DNA of 64,000 bases from Mycobacterium shinjukuense (GCF_010730055.1 NZ_AP022575.1:496001-560000), one strand, 5' to 3'. Counted from the stretch's first letter, positions 8,453 to 17,633 are shown. The notes: generated by a model from the letters alone, not told the origin. Program-made: numbers and translations.

Positions 8453-9046
8453 ATGACTTGTCACCACACGCATGGCCGCCGGTACGGGCGGCCCGGGGGC
8501 TGGCAACAAGCGGGGCAACCCGACGCCAGCGACGCGGCCGAGTGGTTCGCCGGACGCCTTCCCGAGGACTGGTTCGACGGTGATCCCACGGTGATCGTCG
8601 ACCGCGAAGAGATCACGGTCATCGGCACGTTGAGATCCGAGAGTTCCGGCAAGGAACACAGCGGGGCGCGCTCGGAAGGCCGGGCCTCGCGCTTCCGCGA
8701 AGAGACTCGGTCGGAGCGGATGAACATCGCCGATGAGGCACAGCGTCGCTACGGCCGCAAGGTTTCCTGGGGCGTCGAGGTGGACTCCGATGCCGGCACC
8801 GAGCGAATTCTGTTCACTCACCTCGCGGTACCGGTGATGACACGCTTGAAGCAGCCGGAACGCCAAGTGCTCGACACGCTGGTCGATGCCGGTGTCGCGC
8901 GGTCCCGCGCCGACGCGCTCGCATGGGCGGTCAAGCTGGTCGGTGAGCACACCGAGGAGTGGCTGGCCAAATTGCGTGCCGCCATGTCGGCGGTCGACGA
9001 CCTGCGCGCGCAGGGGCCGGATCTTCCGGGCCAGGCGACGGACTAG
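8453..9046 (+). CDS. Conserved mycobacterial protein, Rv1265-like
   Basis: Soluble 197-residue protein with no domain I can name. It corresponds in place and length range to Rv1265, which has been reported as a cAMP-responsive gene in tuberculosis-complex bacteria. The N-terminal 40 residues are polar and poorly conserved. The middle has a basic, helix-prone stretch (SERMNIADEAQRRYGRKVSW). The C-terminal half (RQVLDTLVDAGVARSRADALAWAVKLV) resembles a ribbon-helix-helix or short helical regulator segment. A role in DNA binding is inference only. It ends 31 bases before the convergent pknH gene. Confidence 0.75.
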   Translation: MTCHHTHGRRYGRPGGWQQAGQPDASDAAEWFAGRLPEDWFDGDPTVIVDREEITVIGTLRSESSGKEHSGARSEGRASRFREETRSERMNIADEAQRRYGRKVSWGVEVDSDAGTERILFTHLAVPVMTRLKQPERQVLDTLVDAGVARSRADALAWAVKLVGEHTEEWLAKLRAAMSAVDDLRAQGPDLPGQATD

Positions 9047-9076
9047 GCGGGGATTTGGTCTGGAGTAGGCCCGAGC

Positions 9077-10990
9077 CTAGCCCGTCGTTTCCTTGTTGAT
9101 CTTGGCGACGATCTTGTCGGCGATCTGGCCGCCCTGATCGGTGATCCGGTAGCCGCAGGCGTTGATGTCAACGACCACGTTGTTGGCCACACTCATCGCG
9201 CGTTGGCACTCCCAACCGTCCGCGCCTTCTTGGGTGTCCACCAGGGTGATCCGCGGTGGGCCGCCGTTGACTTCCCCGAACGTCCACCGATACGTCTTGG
9301 ACTTGTTGGTGACGGTGACCGTCTTGCCTTGGCAGTTCTTCCATGTGTTCGCCGACGTCTGCACGAACGCGCGGGCCTTGTCGGTCGACGGGAAGGTCAC
9401 CACGGCTTGGTTGACCCAGTGGTCATAGTTGTCGCCCGGCTCGGAGGACACCAAGCCGCTGATGCCCGTGTAGCCGGTGCCGGCATACACCGGATCTTGG
9501 CTGGTATACAGCGCTCCCTGGCACTCCGGCAGGGACAGCGTCAGCGATGAGCTGTCCATCGACGTGATGGGTTTGCCGGGTTGCATGCTTGACGAGCCCA
9601 TCACGGCGTTAATTTCTGACGGGCTCAGCAGCAGGGAACTCAGCCGGTCCTCCGAGATCGGTTTCGGCGGCGGCTTTGGCTTGGGCCGGGTCACTACCCA
9701 GATGCCCACCCCGGCGACGACGACGACGAGCACGATCGCGACGGCGGCCACGAAGGGCCAGGGGTTGCGGTCACGTGCGGGCGGAGTGCCCTGGCCCCAA
9801 GGTGTTGCGCTGGCGGGGCGCTGCGGTGGGGTGGTGGCCGGCGGCGCGCCGCCCCAGCCGCCGCCACCCTGGTAGTACCGGGGGCCGGGGCTCGCCGCGG
9901 GGATGGGGCCGCTCGCGGGGGCCCACGGGCCCGCCGGTGCCGACGGTCTGGACGGCCCCGAGCCGGACGCGGGGGGGTAGCGCGGCGGCGTTTGCTGGAT
10001 GCGTGCGGCCGGTGGCGGGGTGACGGGGGACACGGGCCGCGGTGGCGCAGCCATGGCGGTAGCCGGCATGGTTGGTGACGGGACGGCCGTCGGGGGCGCG
10101 GGCAGGGTGGCTTCCTGGCTGCGGCGCAGGATGTCGGCGGCGTGGTCCCGATCGGGGGTGCTCAGCGCCTCGTGGGCGGCCAGGGCCAGATCGCCGGCGC
10201 TGGCGTAGCGGTCCTCGGCCTTCTTGGCCATGCCGCGCGCGATCACCGCGTCAAAGGCCTTGGGGATGCCCGCGCGCGCGACACTGGGCCGCGGGATCGG
10301 GTCCATCAGGTGCGCGGTCACCAGTGTGCCGGCGCTGTCGGCCCGGTAGGGTGGGGCCCCGGTCAGGCACTCGTGCAGCACGCAGGCCAGCGCGTAGATG
10401 TCGGCGCGGTAGGTCACCTCGTCGTTGGAGAACCGCTCGGGGGCCATGTATTTCCAGGTGCCCACCGCGGTGCCCAACTGGGTCAGCTTCTCGTCGGTGG
10501 CGGCGCTGGCGATCCCGAAATCGACCAGGTAGGCAAAGTCGTCGCGGGTGACCAGGATGTTTTGCGGTTTGACGTCGCGGTGCATGACCCCGGCGGCGTG
10601 GGCGGCGTCTAGGGCCGAGGCGATCTGGGTGATGATGGCCACCGCGCGCGGCGGGGTCAGCGGGCCGAAGCGCTTGAGCAGGCTGTCCAGGTCGGTTCCC
10701 TCGACCAGGCGCATCTCCAGAAACATCTGGCCGTCGATTTCGCCGTAGTCGTGGATGGGCACCACGTGGGGTTCCTGCAAACGCCCGGCGATGCGGGCCT
10801 CGCGTTTCATCCGCTCGCGAAACACCGGGTCCTTGCTGAACTCGGCGGTCATCACCTTGACCGCGACCGTCCACTCCTTGACCGTGTGCTCGGCCTCGTA
10901 GACCTCGCCCATCCCGCCGCGGCCCAGCAGCCGCTTGAGGCGGTAAGGGCCGAACGTCGACCCCACCCGCGAGCCTGGCGCGTCGCTCAT
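9077..10990 (-). CDS. pknH: Membrane Ser/Thr protein kinase PknH (Rv1266c orthologue)
   Basis: Receptor-type kinase of 637 residues. The kinase domain (1-275) has the ATP Lys45 in VAVK, HRDVKPQN at 137-144, DFG at 157-159 and the activation-loop Thr170 and Thr174. A Pro/Ala-rich linker (295-408) leads to one membrane helix (411-434). The outer PknH_C sensor domain contains four Cys (LPECQ, KNCQG, WECQR, NACGY), which form two disulfides in the family. PknH phosphorylates EmbR and controls arabinan/ethambutol-related genes in M. tuberculosis. The start ATG is preceded by GAGGA. The sensor half matches M. tuberculosis PknH closely, so this copy is the better orthologue of the two kinases here. 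Confidence 0.93.
   Translation of the reverse strand: MSDAPGSRVGSTFGPYRLKRLLGRGGMGEVYEAEHTVKEWTVAVKVMTAEFSKDPVFRERMKREARIAGRLQEPHVVPIHDYGEIDGQMFLEMRLVEGTDLDSLLKRFGPLTPPRAVAIITQIASALDAAHAAGVMHRDVKPQNILVTRDDFAYLVDFGIASAATDEKLTQLGTAVGTWKYMAPERFSNDEVTYRADIYALACVLHECLTGAPPYRADSAGTLVTAHLMDPIPRPSVARAGIPKAFDAVIARGMAKKAEDRYASAGDLALAAHEALSTPDRDHAADILRRSQEATLPAPPTAVPSPTMPATAMAAPPRPVSPVTPPPAARIQQTPPRYPPASGSGPSRPSAPAGPWAPASGPIPAASPGPRYYQGGGGWGGAPPATTPPQRPASATPWGQGTPPARDRNPWPFVAAVAIVLVVVVAGVGIWVVTRPKPKPPPKPISEDRLSSLLLSPSEINAVMGSSSMQPGKPITSMDSSSLTLSLPECQGALYTSQDPVYAGTGYTGISGLVSSEPGDNYDHWVNQAVVTFPSTDKARAFVQTSANTWKNCQGKTVTVTNKSKTYRWTFGEVNGGPPRITLVDTQEGADGWECQRAMSVANNVVVDINACGYRITDQGGQIADKIVAKINKETTG
10100..10990 (-). 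repeat. Direct repeat copy A (kinase domain, about 890 bp)
   Basis: The sequence coding the first 297 residues of this kinase is almost identical to 16364-17254, in the same orientation and offset by 6264 bases. The resemblance extends a little into the 5' leader (GCTCATCGCTG). Confidence 0.9.
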
Positions 10991-11585
10991 CGCTGGTCCT
11001 CTCAATCAACCGCAGACACTATCAACACCCTCCTGACGGGCGCGCCAGCCGCAATCGTGGGATGTGTTCCCTACGACGTTAGGCCGCCACCGGACCAATC
11101 GCACGCAAACACCGGTGGGTATCGCCCGTGGTCGGGTGCGGCGTCGGTCATTGGCGACCCCAAGGATTCGTCGAGGATGCGGCAAGCACACGCGCAGAGG
11201 CTTTTCGCGGATGCCGAATCGGAGAAGGAGAGCCAGATGCGCACCCCTGCCGCGACCGACACCGGGGCTCACGTCGTCGTGTTCGCCATGACCGTGCTGG
11301 TCGGGTTCGCCGCGATGGTGCCGGCGCGCTGGCATGCCGCCGCCCGGCGGGCATCGTCATACGCGGTGTACTACATCGGATATCGGTTGCTTTCGGTTCA
11401 GCTCACGTGCGGCCCGTTGGCTGTCAGCGGGATCCCGTTGGTCATCAGGCATCCCTGAACGTCGCGCTTGGGCTGAACCGCGATCAGGATCGCCGGCAGG
11501 GCTGCGCCGCACGGCCGCCCGCGGCGGTCAACCAGCTACTGGCCCGGCAATCCCACCGGGGCGGAGCTCGGACCCCAGCCAACCC
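10991..11585. other. Intergenic region upstream of pknH
   Basis: It holds the pknH leader and promoter area, one possible small plus-strand gene (11237-11458), and a 20-bp stretch at 11472-11491 identical to the 3' end of the FHA-ABC transporter gene at 12997-13016. I see nothing else. Confidence 0.5.
11237..11458 (+). CDS. Possible small membrane protein, 73 residues
   Basis: Not recognised. A short frame begins at ATG 11237 after GAGAAGGAG, a good ribosome binding site at proper spacing. It codes one hydrophobic segment (VVVFAMTVLVGFAAMVP, residues 13-29) followed by an arginine-rich turn and a Tyr-rich stretch. It is divergent from pknH. It could be an incidental frame in the pknH promoter region; comparison with other species would decide. 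Confidence 0.3.
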   Translation: MRTPAATDTGAHVVVFAMTVLVGFAAMVPARWHAAARRASSYAVYYIGYRLLSVQLTCGPLAVSGIPLVIRHP

Positions 11586-11957
11586 TCAGTTGCAGTACCA
11601 GGTTCCGATCCAGCCGGGGGTACCAAGCGTATTGATGGCGTCCTTCTCCGCCGCAGCCAGCGTGGGCCCGTAGCCGCCCGCGTGGTCACCGCGGCTGTTC
11701 TCGGCGATGGCGCCGCACTCGGTGAAGGTGACCAGCACCTTGCAGTCGGCGTAGCCGCACGCGCTGAGCGCCGCACTCTCCGCCGCGGCCCTCGACGGGG
11801 CGTCCTTGACCCGTCCGAACACCTTGCCGGACGGGGAGTATGCGATCGCACCGACGACGGTATCGGCCCCCGCTGCCGGGGCCAGGGCGATGATCATCGC
11901 CGTCACCGCTGCCACGTTGGTCACTGAAACCGCAGCTCGTCGTTGAAGAGCGGTCAT
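11586..11957 (-). CDS. DUF4189 secreted protein, paralogue of Rv1269c
   Basis: Small exported protein of 123 residues. A signal peptide (MTALQRRAAVSV to APAAGA) precedes a DUF4189 domain with the hallmark GAIAYSPSG and SACGYADCKVLVTFTECGAIA, which carries Cys pairs, and a C-terminal WYCN. The function is unknown. ATG 11957 has GAAAGGA upstream; the longer frame has no signal sequence at its start. It lies 71 bases downstream of the lprA-like gene, the same pairing as at 20043-21168. Confidence 0.85.
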   Translation of the reverse strand: MTALQRRAAVSVTNVAAVTAMIIALAPAAGADTVVGAIAYSPSGKVFGRVKDAPSRAAAESAALSACGYADCKVLVTFTECGAIAENSRGDHAGGYGPTLAAAEKDAINTLGTPGWIGTWYCN

Positions 11958-12028
11958 TGAGAATCCTTTCCAGGGTCGGTGTCCGGCGAGTGCTGAAAAC
12001 GAACGGGGGTTCACGGATGCGGTGACGG

Positions 12029-12766
12029 CTACACCGGTTTGGTTGCGCTGATCCGCTTGCCCCATTCGGACATCGTCATCGTCACCGTCCCGTTTTGGAC
12101 CGGCGCGATTTCGATCCTGACGAGGTGGTACGACCCGTCCGAGGCGATCCACACGGTGGTCGGTGTCAGCTGCGCGTCTTGGGGGCTCAGGCGCGCTCCG
12201 GCCAGCGTCGCGATATCGTCGGATGGCGTTTTCCCGGTGATCTTGGTGGTCGCCACGCCGTTCACCTGCTCGCTGCCGGCCCCCGCAGCGTTGTGGACGT
12301 TGGCCAGCAGGTGGGCCAGGCCGCGGTTGGGGTCGAGCAGCGTCGAAACGTCATAGATGGACGCGCCGTTGCCGTAATCGGCGTACGTGCCTGGCTCCGC
12401 GACGTCGGAATACAGGTGGCCGTCGACGTAGACAAACTTGGAGTCAACGGTGTTCTTGCCGACGGTCAGCGTCGCCGTGCCGGTCGCGACCGTTTGGGGG
12501 GTGCTGGAGATGTCGCCGTCGAGCTTGGTCACCGCGAGGTTGGGCACCGAGCCCCGCACCGTCAGGCTCACATGCATTCCGGTGACCTGGCGCATGGCGT
12601 CGGCAGCCCGCGTGATGGTGCTCGCGGCGTCGACATTCCCCGGGGCGGTCGATGCGCCCTTGCCGTGGTCCGAGGTGGAGCAGCCGGCGAGCATGAGTGC
12701 CGTCGCGACCACGCCTGCCGTCAAGGCCGACCCGGCCGCGACACCGGCCCGAGACCAGAGCTTCAT
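12029..12766 (-). CDS. LprA-like lipoprotein (second copy)
   Basis: Exported lipoprotein of 245 residues in the LppX/LprA/LprF/LprG family, which carry acylated glycolipids at the cell envelope. The signal peptide ends in the lipobox LAGC near residue 29. The body matches LprA throughout (ADAMRQVTGMHVSLTV, FVYVDGHLYSDV, TTKITGK, WGKRISATKPV). ATG 12766 (MKLWSRAG) is preferred because GGAG lies six bases ahead; ATG 12772 abuts it. It is more diverged from M. tuberculosis LprA than the copy at 20437-21168 and is therefore a paralogue. Confidence 0.88.
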   Translation of the reverse strand: MKLWSRAGVAAGSALTAGVVATALMLAGCSTSDHGKGASTAPGNVDAASTITRAADAMRQVTGMHVSLTVRGSVPNLAVTKLDGDISSTPQTVATGTATLTVGKNTVDSKFVYVDGHLYSDVAEPGTYADYGNGASIYDVSTLLDPNRGLAHLLANVHNAAGAGSEQVNGVATTKITGKTPSDDIATLAGARLSPQDAQLTPTTVWIASDGSYHLVRIEIAPVQNGTVTMTMSEWGKRISATKPV

Positions 12767-12958
12767 AGACATCTCCTTCGTTGAGGCAACGACAACGACA
12801 CGTCGCCGCGGGCAAACTCATCTGCAGGCGGCACCACAGTCCGGCGCCCATCGTAAGCCGGGTGCTATCGGCCGGTATAGCTGTGAACTGGTTTTGCGCC
12901 GGTCGATCCGGCCGCCGCACCGGCAGCCGGAGCAAAGAGCAAAGCCGGCGGTTGCCGG

Positions 12959-15349
12959 TTACCTTCGGGCCTTGCGTTGGGGGTCGAGCCGCCTGAGCTG
13001 AACCGCGATCAGGATCACCGTCACGACCGCCAGCACCCCGCACATGCCAAGCGCCGTCAGCCAGTGACCGCGGTCGTGCTCCCAGAGCGGATCCTCCTCG
13101 CCCGGGTGGATGAAGTTCACCCCGATCGTCGAGGCGCCCATCGCGTAGGCCCACCGTGACGGGGATAGCCAGGCCAGTTGCTCGAGCGGGGGTCGGTGGT
13201 GCACCGGGAACATGCCGCCGCACAAGACAAGCTGGGCCATGACCACCAGCACCAGCAGCGGCATACCCCGGTCCGCATTGCCGATGAGCGCCGAGATCAG
13301 CAGGCCGATCATCATCGAGACCACGGTGACGGCGACCACCGCCACCGCCACCTCGACGCTGCCGATGTGTTGTTTCAGCGTGTCGCTGCCGGACGGCCAC
13401 AGCAAGCAGGTGTCGGGTGGCGGGAGAAAGGCTGGGCCGAGGAAGCCCAGGAGTAGGCCTTGCAGGGTGGTCAGCGCGCCCAGCACGACCAGTTTGGAGG
13501 CCAGGTAGGCGCCGGCGGACAGGCCGATGGCGTGCTCGCGGCGGTAGATGGCTTGTTCCTTGACGATTTCGCGGATGGCGGCGGCGGCGCCCATCAGGGC
13601 GCCGCCGATGATCAGCAGCACCAGTAGTTGGGAGGGTTGGGTGGATTTTTGTTCGATGGCTTTGGCCAGCGACAGTCCGGCGTCCCCGGGTACCGCGTGG
13701 GCGAACAGGCTCAGCAGCACCGGCAGCGCCACCAGGAAGATGGCGTATTGGCGGTCGGCGGCGATGACCGCCAGGTAGCGGCGGCACAGGATGGCGAATT
13801 GGGTGAGCGCGCTTTGCTGGGCGAGCGGTTTGGTGGCCGGGGCGGGCGCGGGTGGCCGCGCCGGCAGGGCCGGGCGGGCGGTGAGCGCCGCGCGCAGCGG
13901 TGAGGTGTTGAACCGGGCGGTCCAGTCGGTGGCGGTGTCGTGTTCGAGCAGGGTGAACAGGTCAGCGAAGTCGGTGCAGTTGAAGTAGCTCAGCGCCTGT
14001 TGCGGCGGGCCGAAGTAGGCCAGCCGGCCGCCGGGGGCCAAGATGAGCAGCCGGTCACACATGTTCAGGTGAGCGATGTTGTGGGTGACCACCACCACCG
14101 AGCGGCCGTCATCGGCCAGCGAGCGCAGGGTCTGCATGACCGATTTCTCGTAGCCGGGGTCTAGGCCGGAGGTGGGTTCGTCGAGGAACAGCAGCGAGGG
14201 TTTGGTCAGCAGTTCCAGCGCGACGCTGGTGCGTTTGCGCTGCCCGCCGGAGAGGCTGTCGATGCGTTGGTCGGCTTGGGCGGCCAGCCCCAGTTCGGTG
14301 AGCACCTCGGCGATGCGCTGCTGGCGTTCGGCGGCGGAGACGTCTTGGGGGAACCGCAGCCGCGCGGCGTAGTTCAGCGCCCGCCGCACCGTCAGCGGGG
14401 TGTGCAGAATGTCGTCTTGGGGTACGAACCCGATGCGGTGGCGCAGCTCGGCGTAGTTGTCGTAGAGGTCGCGTTCGTCGTAGCGCACCGAGCCGCTGCT
14501 GGCCGGGCGGAACCCGGTCAGCGCCCCTAGCAGGGTGGATTTCCCGGCGCCGCTGGGTCCTACCACCGCCAACAGGCTGCGCTGAGGCAGCGCGAAGCTG
14601 ACATCGGCCAGCAACACCCGGCCCTTCTTGGTGACCACCCGCAGGTTGGACGCCTCATAGGAGATATCGCCGGTGTCGACGTATTCCACCAGCCGATCAC
14701 CGGACAGATGCAGCAGCTGGTGGCCGATACCGACGATGTCGTCGGGTCCGATGACCGCGCGCTGGATCCGGTTGCCGTTGACGTAGGTTCCGTTGGCGCT
14801 GTGGCGATCGACGAGTTCCCACTGGCTGCCCGAGCGGCGCAGCACCGCGTGGCGGCGGGAGACCAGCAAGTCGTCGAGCACCACGTCGTTGTCGGGTGCC
14901 CGCCCGATGGTGACCACCAGCTGGTCGATGGCGTGCACCGCCGTGGGTGGGCGGGCCACCGTGGTCTGCAGCGTCGGCCGCGTCGGGTCGCCCGCCGACG
15001 GGCTCGCCGGGGCCGCAGCGGCCACCACGGCCGGGTACAGCTCCACCGGCTGCCCCGAGGACGCCGATCCCAACACCACCGTGACGGGCTGGTCAACCGT
15101 CAACCGCTCCACCCGCCGCCCGGCCACGAACATCCCATTGCGGCTGCGGTTGACCAAAACCCACCCCCCGGCCGTGGGCTGCAGCACCGCATGCTCACGC
15201 GACACCCGGGGATTGTCCAGGCGGATGTCGGCATCCCCGGCACGACCGATCGTCCACACCCGGTTGGCGGTGGCATGCCAGGTACGCCCAGCAGACCGCA
15301 GCTCCAACCGCGAAACGCCCGACCCAACCGGATCGGTGCCGTGCTCCAT
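12959..15349 (-). CDS. ABC transporter with two FHA domains (Rv1747-type)
   Basis: One polypeptide of 796 residues with an unusual order: FHA1 (about 30-90: IGRAGDADI, VSREHAVL, SRNGMFV), FHA2 (about 145-215: IGRAPDNDV, VSRRHAVL, SANGTYV), an ABC ATPase (Walker A GPSGAGKST, signature LSGGQRKR, Walker B LLFLDEPTSGLD), then an ABC2-type membrane domain with six or so helices. FHA domains bind phosphothreonine, so the transporter is presumably controlled by a kinase. Rv1747 is the known example, served by PknF. Here the likely partner is the kinase encoded 120 bases upstream on the same strand. ATG 15349 has GGAGG at good spacing. The transported substrate is unknown. Confidence 0.9.
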   Translation of the reverse strand: MEHGTDPVGSGVSRLELRSAGRTWHATANRVWTIGRAGDADIRLDNPRVSREHAVLQPTAGGWVLVNRSRNGMFVAGRRVERLTVDQPVTVVLGSASSGQPVELYPAVVAAAAPASPSAGDPTRPTLQTTVARPPTAVHAIDQLVVTIGRAPDNDVVLDDLLVSRRHAVLRRSGSQWELVDRHSANGTYVNGNRIQRAVIGPDDIVGIGHQLLHLSGDRLVEYVDTGDISYEASNLRVVTKKGRVLLADVSFALPQRSLLAVVGPSGAGKSTLLGALTGFRPASSGSVRYDERDLYDNYAELRHRIGFVPQDDILHTPLTVRRALNYAARLRFPQDVSAAERQQRIAEVLTELGLAAQADQRIDSLSGGQRKRTSVALELLTKPSLLFLDEPTSGLDPGYEKSVMQTLRSLADDGRSVVVVTHNIAHLNMCDRLLILAPGGRLAYFGPPQQALSYFNCTDFADLFTLLEHDTATDWTARFNTSPLRAALTARPALPARPPAPAPATKPLAQQSALTQFAILCRRYLAVIAADRQYAIFLVALPVLLSLFAHAVPGDAGLSLAKAIEQKSTQPSQLLVLLIIGGALMGAAAAIREIVKEQAIYRREHAIGLSAGAYLASKLVVLGALTTLQGLLLGFLGPAFLPPPDTCLLWPSGSDTLKQHIGSVEVAVAVVAVTVVSMMIGLLISALIGNADRGMPLLVLVVMAQLVLCGGMFPVHHRPPLEQLAWLSPSRWAYAMGASTIGVNFIHPGEEDPLWEHDRGHWLTALGMCGVLAVVTVILIAVQLRRLDPQRKARR

Positions 15350-15469
15350 ACCCAGCCTCCAGTGTGGATTTGCGCTAGCCAATACTGTTGGGCCGCTGAG
15401 TGATTCGTGCATACGCGGCCGCCTCCTGGGCCGTCGCGACCCGACGGTTTCCGGGAACCTGCCGTCGAA

Positions 15470-17254
15470 TCAGCCGTACTTCGCCCACCAGTTGTGCAGG
15501 TCCTCGAGCGTGGCGGGATCCCCGAAGACGTCGCTGAGCATCAGCTTGGGCTCGTTGCTCCAGATCACGTTCGGGTGGTTCTTGTACGTGCCGCAGGCGA
15601 TCATGCCGACGGTCACCGTTGGGTCCTTCTCGTAGTGCCAGCCGTCCGGTGACGGTCCCTCCCCAGGGCAGTTGGCCAGCTCCACCGCGGCGATGTCGTC
15701 GTTGAAGGCCTGTTTCAGCGCGCTGAGGTTGGGAAATAGCCCGTAGACCGCGCGACTTGGTCCACCCTGGTTGGAGTTTTGCCCACAGTCGACCATGGCC
15801 ACCGCCCCGGTCCACACGCTGTCGGGCTTCGGGGTGGTTGGTGTGCACGTGCCGCTGGCGTAGCCGGACGGCAGCAAGCTGAGCAGTCTGCTCTGGGGAT
15901 CGCCGGTCGGGGTGGTGGTCGGCGCCGAACTCGATGTGGTGGAAGTCGACTTGCTGGGGCTGGTGACCGGCGTCGTCACGTCGGACGCCTTCGGGGTCTT
16001 GTCGGAGCTGGCGACTATCCAGATGCCGATCCCGGCAAGGATGAGGACGACCACCAGGGCGGCGACGCCGGCCACGATCGGCCAGGGGTTGCGGCCGCGC
16101 GGGGGCTGGCTCCACGATGGTGGCCCGCCCGGTTGCTGGGCACCCGGCGGCGTGGTGCCCCAGCCGCCGCCCTGGTAGTACTGGGCGCTGTGGCTTGTCG
16201 CGGGGATGGGGCCGCTCGCCGGGGTCCACGCGGGCTGGCCGGCAGGGACGGGCCCCGAGCTGAACTGGTCGGCATACGACGGCGTGTACGACTGCTGGCC
16301 GGGCGGCGTGGTCGGGGGCGGGGCGTAGGCGGGTGGGCTCGGCTGCGGGGCCAGGGCGGTGCCGGGCAGGGTGGCTTCCTGGCTGCGGCGCAGGATGTCT
16401 TCGGCGTGGTCCTGATCGGGGGTGCTCAGCGCCTCGTGGGCGGCCCGCGCGAGATCGCCGGCGCTGGCGTAGCGGTCCTCGGGCTTTTTGGCCATGCCGC
16501 GCGCGATCACCGCGTCAAAGGCCTTGGGGATGCCCGCGCGCGCGACGCTGGGCTGGGGGATCGGGTCCATCAGGTGGGCGGTGACTACCATGGTCGCGCT
16601 GTCGGCGCGGTAGGGCGGGGTTCCGGTCAGGCATTCATACAGCACGCAGGCCAGCGCGTAGATGTCGGCGCGGTAGGTCACCTCGTCGTTGGAGAACCGC
16701 TCGGGGGCCATGTATTTCCAGGTGCCCACCGCGGTGCCCAACTGGGTCAGCTTCTCGTCGGTGGCGGCGCTGGCGATCCCGAAGTCGACCAGGTAGGCAA
16801 AGTCGTCGCGGGTGACCAGGATGTTGGGTGGTTTGACGTCGCGGTGCATGACCCCGGCGGCGTGGGCGGCGTCTAGGGCGGAGGCGATCTGGGTGATGAT
16901 GGCCACCGCGCGCGGCGGGGTCAGCGGGCCGAAGCGCTTGATCAGGCTGTCCAGGTCGGTGCCCTCGACCAGGCGCATCTCCAGAAACATCTGGCCGTCG
17001 ATTTCGCCGTAGTCGTGGATGGGCACCACGTGGGGTTCCTGCAAACGCCCGGCGATGCGGGCCTCGCGTTTCATCCGCTCGCGAAACACCGGGTCCTTGC
17101 TGAACTCGGCGGTCATCACCTTGACCGCGACCGTCCACTCCTTGACCGTGTGCTCGGCCTCGTAGACCTCGCCCATCCCGCCGCGGCCCAGCAGCCGCTT
17201 GAGGCGATAGGGCCCAAACATCGACCCCACCCGCGAGTCTGCAGCCTCGCTCAT
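15470..17254 (-). CDS. Second PknH-type Ser/Thr kinase with a different outer domain
   Basis: Receptor kinase of 594 residues. Residues 1-297 are nearly identical to PknH, including Lys45, HRDVKP and Thr170/Thr174. The linker then diverges (Pro/Gln/Ser-rich), the membrane helix is 391-415, and the extracellular part is a short Ser/Thr-rich stalk plus a 140-residue domain with four Cys (SGTCTP, MVDCGQ, ELANCPGE, MIACGTY). This is not the PknH_C sequence, so it probably senses something else. ATG 17254 follows GAGGAGG. It lies just upstream of the FHA transporter, its likely target. A pknH2-transporter-pknH1 arrangement has, as I recall, been described as RD900 in some tuberculosis-complex lineages. 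Confidence 0.9.
   Translation of the reverse strand: MSEAADSRVGSMFGPYRLKRLLGRGGMGEVYEAEHTVKEWTVAVKVMTAEFSKDPVFRERMKREARIAGRLQEPHVVPIHDYGEIDGQMFLEMRLVEGTDLDSLIKRFGPLTPPRAVAIITQIASALDAAHAAGVMHRDVKPPNILVTRDDFAYLVDFGIASAATDEKLTQLGTAVGTWKYMAPERFSNDEVTYRADIYALACVLYECLTGTPPYRADSATMVVTAHLMDPIPQPSVARAGIPKAFDAVIARGMAKKPEDRYASAGDLARAAHEALSTPDQDHAEDILRRSQEATLPGTALAPQPSPPAYAPPPTTPPGQQSYTPSYADQFSSGPVPAGQPAWTPASGPIPATSHSAQYYQGGGWGTTPPGAQQPGGPPSWSQPPRGRNPWPIVAGVAALVVVLILAGIGIWIVASSDKTPKASDVTTPVTSPSKSTSTTSSSAPTTTPTGDPQSRLLSLLPSGYASGTCTPTTPKPDSVWTGAVAMVDCGQNSNQGGPSRAVYGLFPNLSALKQAFNDDIAAVELANCPGEGPSPDGWHYEKDPTVTVGMIACGTYKNHPNVIWSNEPKLMLSDVFGDPATLEDLHNWWAKYG
16364..17254 (-). repeat. Direct repeat copy B (kinase domain, about 890 bp)
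   Basis: Partner of the copy at 10100-10990. The few differences in the coded protein are scattered and mild (L/I at 105, Q/P at 143, H/Y at 206), as expected for a recent duplication or ongoing gene conversion. Confidence 0.9.
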
Positions 17255-17633
17255 CGCTGATCCTCCTCAACCAACCCAAATCCCGCCGAGACTACCAACA
17301 GCGTGCGGCATCGCATCGAGCACAACCACCGGGCCAGCAACATGACGGTAACCATGACGGTAAGCCCTCGCCAACCCAACCGCACCAAAACGCCACATCT
17401 GACCGGCGGTGCCGGCGGGCTTCGCCGGCACCGATTCGTCGGCAGCGCTCCGCCGTGCCATGGCCCGAGTCATCGCGACACGTGACGAAAAGTGTTGTGG
17501 CAATCGGCAACCGCGGCGCCCGGGCCGGATGAGACCCGATCCCGGTCGGGCCCGGGTGTTGTCGGCGGCCGTGATGCGCTGCGAAAAGTGTTGCGTGGAC
17601 GCCACATCCGCCAGGCAGCCGGGGAGGGCAATG
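17255..17633. other. Intergenic region between embR and pknH2, with short repeats
   Basis: No convincing gene. A 12-bp tandem pair (CATGACGGTAAC, CATGACGGTAAG) lies at about 17340-17363. CGAAAAGTGTTG occurs twice, near 17485 and 17581. The region should hold the pknH2 promoter. Confidence 0.6.
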
